This document shows, piece after piece, positions 5,334-7,600 of a DNA stretch of 7,600 bases. How positions within the stretch are numbered: position 1 is the first letter of the stretch; each line of letters begins with the position of its first letter. The translations under genes and the position numbers were made by a program. Source of the DNA: Holophagaceae bacterium (lineage in GTDB: Bacteria > Acidobacteriota > Holophagae > Holophagales > Holophagaceae); NCBI GenBank assembly GCA_025355915.1, contig JANXYT010000184.1, positions 1 through 7,600 of the forward strand, in the 5' to 3' direction. Below the pieces are notes generated by a model. That model ran no database searches. It worked only from the letters and a program-made list of their open reading frames with translations, and was not told the origin of the DNA.

Positions 5334-6995
5334 TTGCGCATCCGACCGGCCCTGCTGCTGTTCCTCACGTTGGTGGCCTCCGCCCAGGCGCCTCGCAGCG
5401 TCGGGGGTGGTGTGGTGGTGAGCCAGGAACGGTTGGCCTCGGAAGCGGGCGCCCAGGTGCTGCGGGAGGGCGGCAGCGCGGTGGATGCGGCCGTGGCCGC
5501 GGCCTTCAGCCTGGCGGTGGTGCATCCGGCTGCGGGCAACCTGGGAGGCGGCGGCTTCCTTTTGTCGAGGTCTGCGGTCGCTCAGACCTCCTTCATCGAT
5601 TTTCGTGAAACGGCTCCGGCCCAGGCCCATTCCCGCATGTGGCTGACCGATGGCGTCTACGACGAGGCGCGGCACCACGAAAGCCTGGCCTCGGTCGGCG
5701 TGCCCGGCACGGTGGCGGGGCTGCATGCGGCCTGGAAGCGGGAGGGTCGCCTGCCCTGGGCACGGCTGCTGCGTCCCGCCATCCGCCAGGCTCGCGAGGG
5801 TTTCGTGCTGACGGAGAACCAGGCAGCCAGCCTGGCGGGGCACCTGCCGGAGTTTCGGAAACACGCGCCCACGCTGGCCCAGTTCAGCCGCAAGGGCGCA
5901 CCGCTGCGGGCCGGGGACCGGCTGGTGCAGCGGGACTTGGCGCGCACCCTGGTCCGCCTCTCCAGGCATTGGACTGACTTCTACCGCGGCGAAACCGCGC
6001 GGTTGATCCTGCGCGACATGAAAGCGAATGGCGGCTTGATCGCCGCTGCGGATCTGCGCGCCTACCGGCCCATCCTGCGCGAGGTCCTGCGGGGCACCTA
6101 CCGTGGCGTGGAGGTGCTGGCCGCGCCGCCGCCCAGTTCAGGTGGCCAGGTATTGATCGAGGCGCTGAACGTGCTCGAAGGCTACGATCTGAAGGCCGCA
6201 GGTGCCGGAACGCCCAGGACCATCCACCTGGCCGCAGAGGCCCTGCGCCGCACCTTCGCGGACCGGGCCCGGTTTCTGGGAGATCCCGCTTTCAGCCAAG
6301 AGATCCCTCTGCCCCGGCTGCTCTCCAAGGCCTACGCAGCGGACCTTCGCGCCACGATTCATCCTGACCGGGCCTCCGTATCGGCGCCGGACCGCTTCAC
6401 TTGGCCGAGGGACCGGCCGGAGACCACGCATCTTTCCGTCCTCGACGGGAAGGGCAATGCGGCGAGCCTCACCTATACGCTGGAGGATAGCTACGGCCTG
6501 AAGCGCATCGTGCCGGGCGCAGGCTTCCTGCTCAACAACGAGCTGGGCGACTTCAATGCCACCCCGGGCCAGACGGACGCCACGGGCCTCATCGGCACGG
6601 CGCCGAACCTCGCGCAGCCCAGCAAGCGGCCGCTCTCCAGCATGTGCCCCGTGATCCTCGTGAAGGGTGGATCGGTCTTCATGGTGAGCGGCAGCCCCGG
6701 CGGGCGCACCATCCCCAGCACCGTGCTGAACACGGTGCTCAATGTGGTGGACTTCGGCCTGGATGCGCGCGCCGCGGTGGACGCGCCGCGCTTCCACCAC
6801 CAGTGGTTGCCGGACCGCATCCAGGTGGAAGCGAATCTGCCCGCCACCACCAAAGAAGCCTTGAAGGCCATGGGCCACGTTCTCAAGGAAGTGCCTAAAC
6901 AGGGCTGTGCCCAGGTCATCCTCGTCCGGGACGGCCTGATCGAAGGTGCGGCGGACACCAAGCGGTGGCCGGACAGCGGAGCGGTGGTGGAGTAG
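5334..6995 (+). CDS. ggt: gamma-glutamyltransferase, secreted and self-processing
   Basis: This 553-residue enzyme cleaves the gamma-glutamyl bond of glutathione and related compounds and passes the glutamyl group to water or an amino acceptor. Residues 1-19 are a signal peptide (Arg-rich start, LLLFLTLVASAQA, cut after AQA), so it acts outside the inner membrane. The precursor cuts itself before T364 in the PETTHLS motif to give large (20-363) and small (364-553) subunits, with T364 as the catalytic nucleophile. Other family residues are present: R91 in DFRETAP (substrate carboxylate), NNELGDF (401-407, E403 and D406 for the amino group, as in the human enzyme), SSMCP (435-439), and SGSPGGRTI (452-460, oxyanion glycines). 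The segment before RPLSSM is long enough for the lid loop found in E. coli GGT. Length is normal for the family. It diverges from the hemolysin III gene and converges on the S9 peptidase 22 bases away. Confidence 0.95.
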   Translation: MRIRPALLLFLTLVASAQAPRSVGGGVVVSQERLASEAGAQVLREGGSAVDAAVAAAFSLAVVHPAAGNLGGGGFLLSRSAVAQTSFIDFRETAPAQAHSRMWLTDGVYDEARHHESLASVGVPGTVAGLHAAWKREGRLPWARLLRPAIRQAREGFVLTENQAASLAGHLPEFRKHAPTLAQFSRKGAPLRAGDRLVQRDLARTLVRLSRHWTDFYRGETARLILRDMKANGGLIAAADLRAYRPILREVLRGTYRGVEVLAAPPPSSGGQVLIEALNVLEGYDLKAAGAGTPRTIHLAAEALRRTFADRARFLGDPAFSQEIPLPRLLSKAYAADLRATIHPDRASVSAPDRFTWPRDRPETTHLSVLDGKGNAASLTYTLEDSYGLKRIVPGAGFLLNNELGDFNATPGQTDATGLIGTAPNLAQPSKRPLSSMCPVILVKGGSVFMVSGSPGGRTIPSTVLNTVLNVVDFGLDARAAVDAPRFHHQWLPDRIQVEANLPATTKEALKAMGHVLKEVPKQGCAQVILVRDGLIEGAADTKRWPDSGAVVE

Positions 6996-7017
6996 GGTCT
7001 GCGGCTAAACAGCCAGG

Positions 7018-7600
7018 TCAGTGAGCCTGCTTTAGGTGCAGATCGAACCAGCGGATCATCTCCCACAGGGTGTGTTCGACGGATTCGCGGGCGCTGTAGC
7101 CGTGGCTTTCTAAGGGTAGGGTGACGTAGCGGACGGACTGGCCATTGCCTTTGAGGGCCGCGTAAAGGCGCTCGCTCTGGAGGGGGAAGGTGCCCGAGTT
7201 GTTGTCGGCCTCGCCATGGATGAGCAGGATCGGCGCATGGAAGTGGTTGGCCGCCATGAAGGGCGAGACCTTCAAATACATCTCCGGGGCCTCCCACAGC
7301 GTCCGTCGTTCACTCTGGAAACCGAAGGGCGTCAGGGTGCGGTTGTAGGCGCCGCTGCGGGCGATGCCCGCCTTGAACAGGTTCGAGTGCGCCAGCAGGT
7401 TTGCCGTCATGAAGGCGCCGTAGCTGTGGCCGCCCACGCCCACCCGCTTGGGATCGATCACACCCAGCTCGTCGGCCTTGTCGATGGCGGCCTTGGCGCT
7501 GGCCACCACCTGATCGAGGAAGGTGTCGTTGACGGTCTTGGGATCGCCCACCACGGGCATGGTCGTGTTGTCGAGCACCACGTAGCCCGACAGCAGGAAG
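7018..7600 (-). CDS. S9 family serine peptidase, glutamyl-endopeptidase-like (C-terminal part)
   Basis: Only the last 193 or so codons are visible; the frame stays open to the right edge, so the true start lies beyond 7600. This is the alpha/beta-hydrolase domain of a prolyl-oligopeptidase-family (S9) enzyme. The catalytic triad is complete: Ser in GHSYGAF (codon 7425-7423), Asp in IHGEADNN (about 7206-7204), and His in ESHGYSARES (about 7104-7102). The stretches ARSGAYNRTLTPFGFQ, RTLWEA and SPFMAAN are close to what I recall of plant chloroplast glutamyl endopeptidase (CGEP) and its bacterial relatives, which cut after glutamate. Full-length relatives carry an N-terminal beta-propeller and often a signal peptide, neither of which can be seen here. 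It converges on ggt; the 22 bases between have no clear terminator. Confidence 0.92.
   Translation of the reverse strand, partial: FLLSGYVVLDNTTMPVVGDPKTVNDTFLDQVVASAKAAIDKADELGVIDPKRVGVGGHSYGAFMTANLLAHSNLFKAGIARSGAYNRTLTPFGFQSERRTLWEAPEMYLKVSPFMAANHFHAPILLIHGEADNNSGTFPLQSERLYAALKGNGQSVRYVTLPLESHGYSARESVEHTLWEMIRWFDLHLKQAH

Noticed and set aside
4511..5539. Minus-strand open frame (342 codons) overlapping the hemolysin III gene in another frame
   Set aside because: The hemolysin III frame carries all family motifs; this one is Pro/Arg/His-rich and also crosses the start of ggt.
7003..7014. Possible terminator between ggt and the S9 peptidase
   Set aside because: The stem is only 4 bp (GGCT/AGCC) with no T-run on either strand.

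Overview
This is a GC-rich stretch of bacterial chromosome carrying ordinary housekeeping and regulatory genes. No mobile element, CRISPR array, rRNA or tRNA was seen. Strong G/C third-position bias opens long antisense reading frames. The protein set (two sigma-54-activator-type regulators, a CxxC-KKIRDD sensory tail, a secreted gamma-glutamyltransferase, and a glutamyl-endopeptidase-like S9 enzyme) would fit an acidobacterium, perhaps of the Holophaga/Geothrix group. That placement is an inference from protein style, not a demonstrated identification.

Layout. Positions 1-149 have no confident gene but hold nested inverted repeats. A plus-strand pair follows: a 66-residue two-helix membrane protein (150-350) and, 8 bases on, a YihY/BrkB-family membrane protein (359-1318). 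These converge on a minus-strand block, read from right to left: a hemolysin III/PAQR-type membrane protein (5286-4519), a degenerate sigma-54-activator-like protein (4514-3795, 4-base gap), an intact NtrC-type response regulator (3755-2241, 39-base gap) and, after a 148-base spacer, an NTF2/SnoaL-like protein with a four-cysteine tail (2077-1370). Divergent from the hemolysin III gene, across only 47 bases, is a secreted gamma-glutamyltransferase (5334-6995). It converges on the C-terminal part of an S9 serine peptidase (7600-7018), which runs off the right edge.

How the genes may work together. The first three minus-strand genes look like one transcription unit: a membrane protein followed by two regulators. 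The response regulator has every part needed for phosphorylation-dependent sigma-54 activation, but no histidine kinase is in view. The shorter regulator kept the two ends of the activator fold and a Fis-type DNA-binding helix pair, but lost the catalytic P-loop lysine, Walker B and the GAFTGA loop, so it cannot be a normal activator. This intact/degenerate pair is the most unusual thing in the window. The gamma-glutamyltransferase and the S9 peptidase both belong to families acting on glutamyl bonds and may share a role in peptide or glutathione scavenging, but they are on opposite strands and nothing shows co-regulation. I found no convincing evidence of a wholly new multi-gene system.
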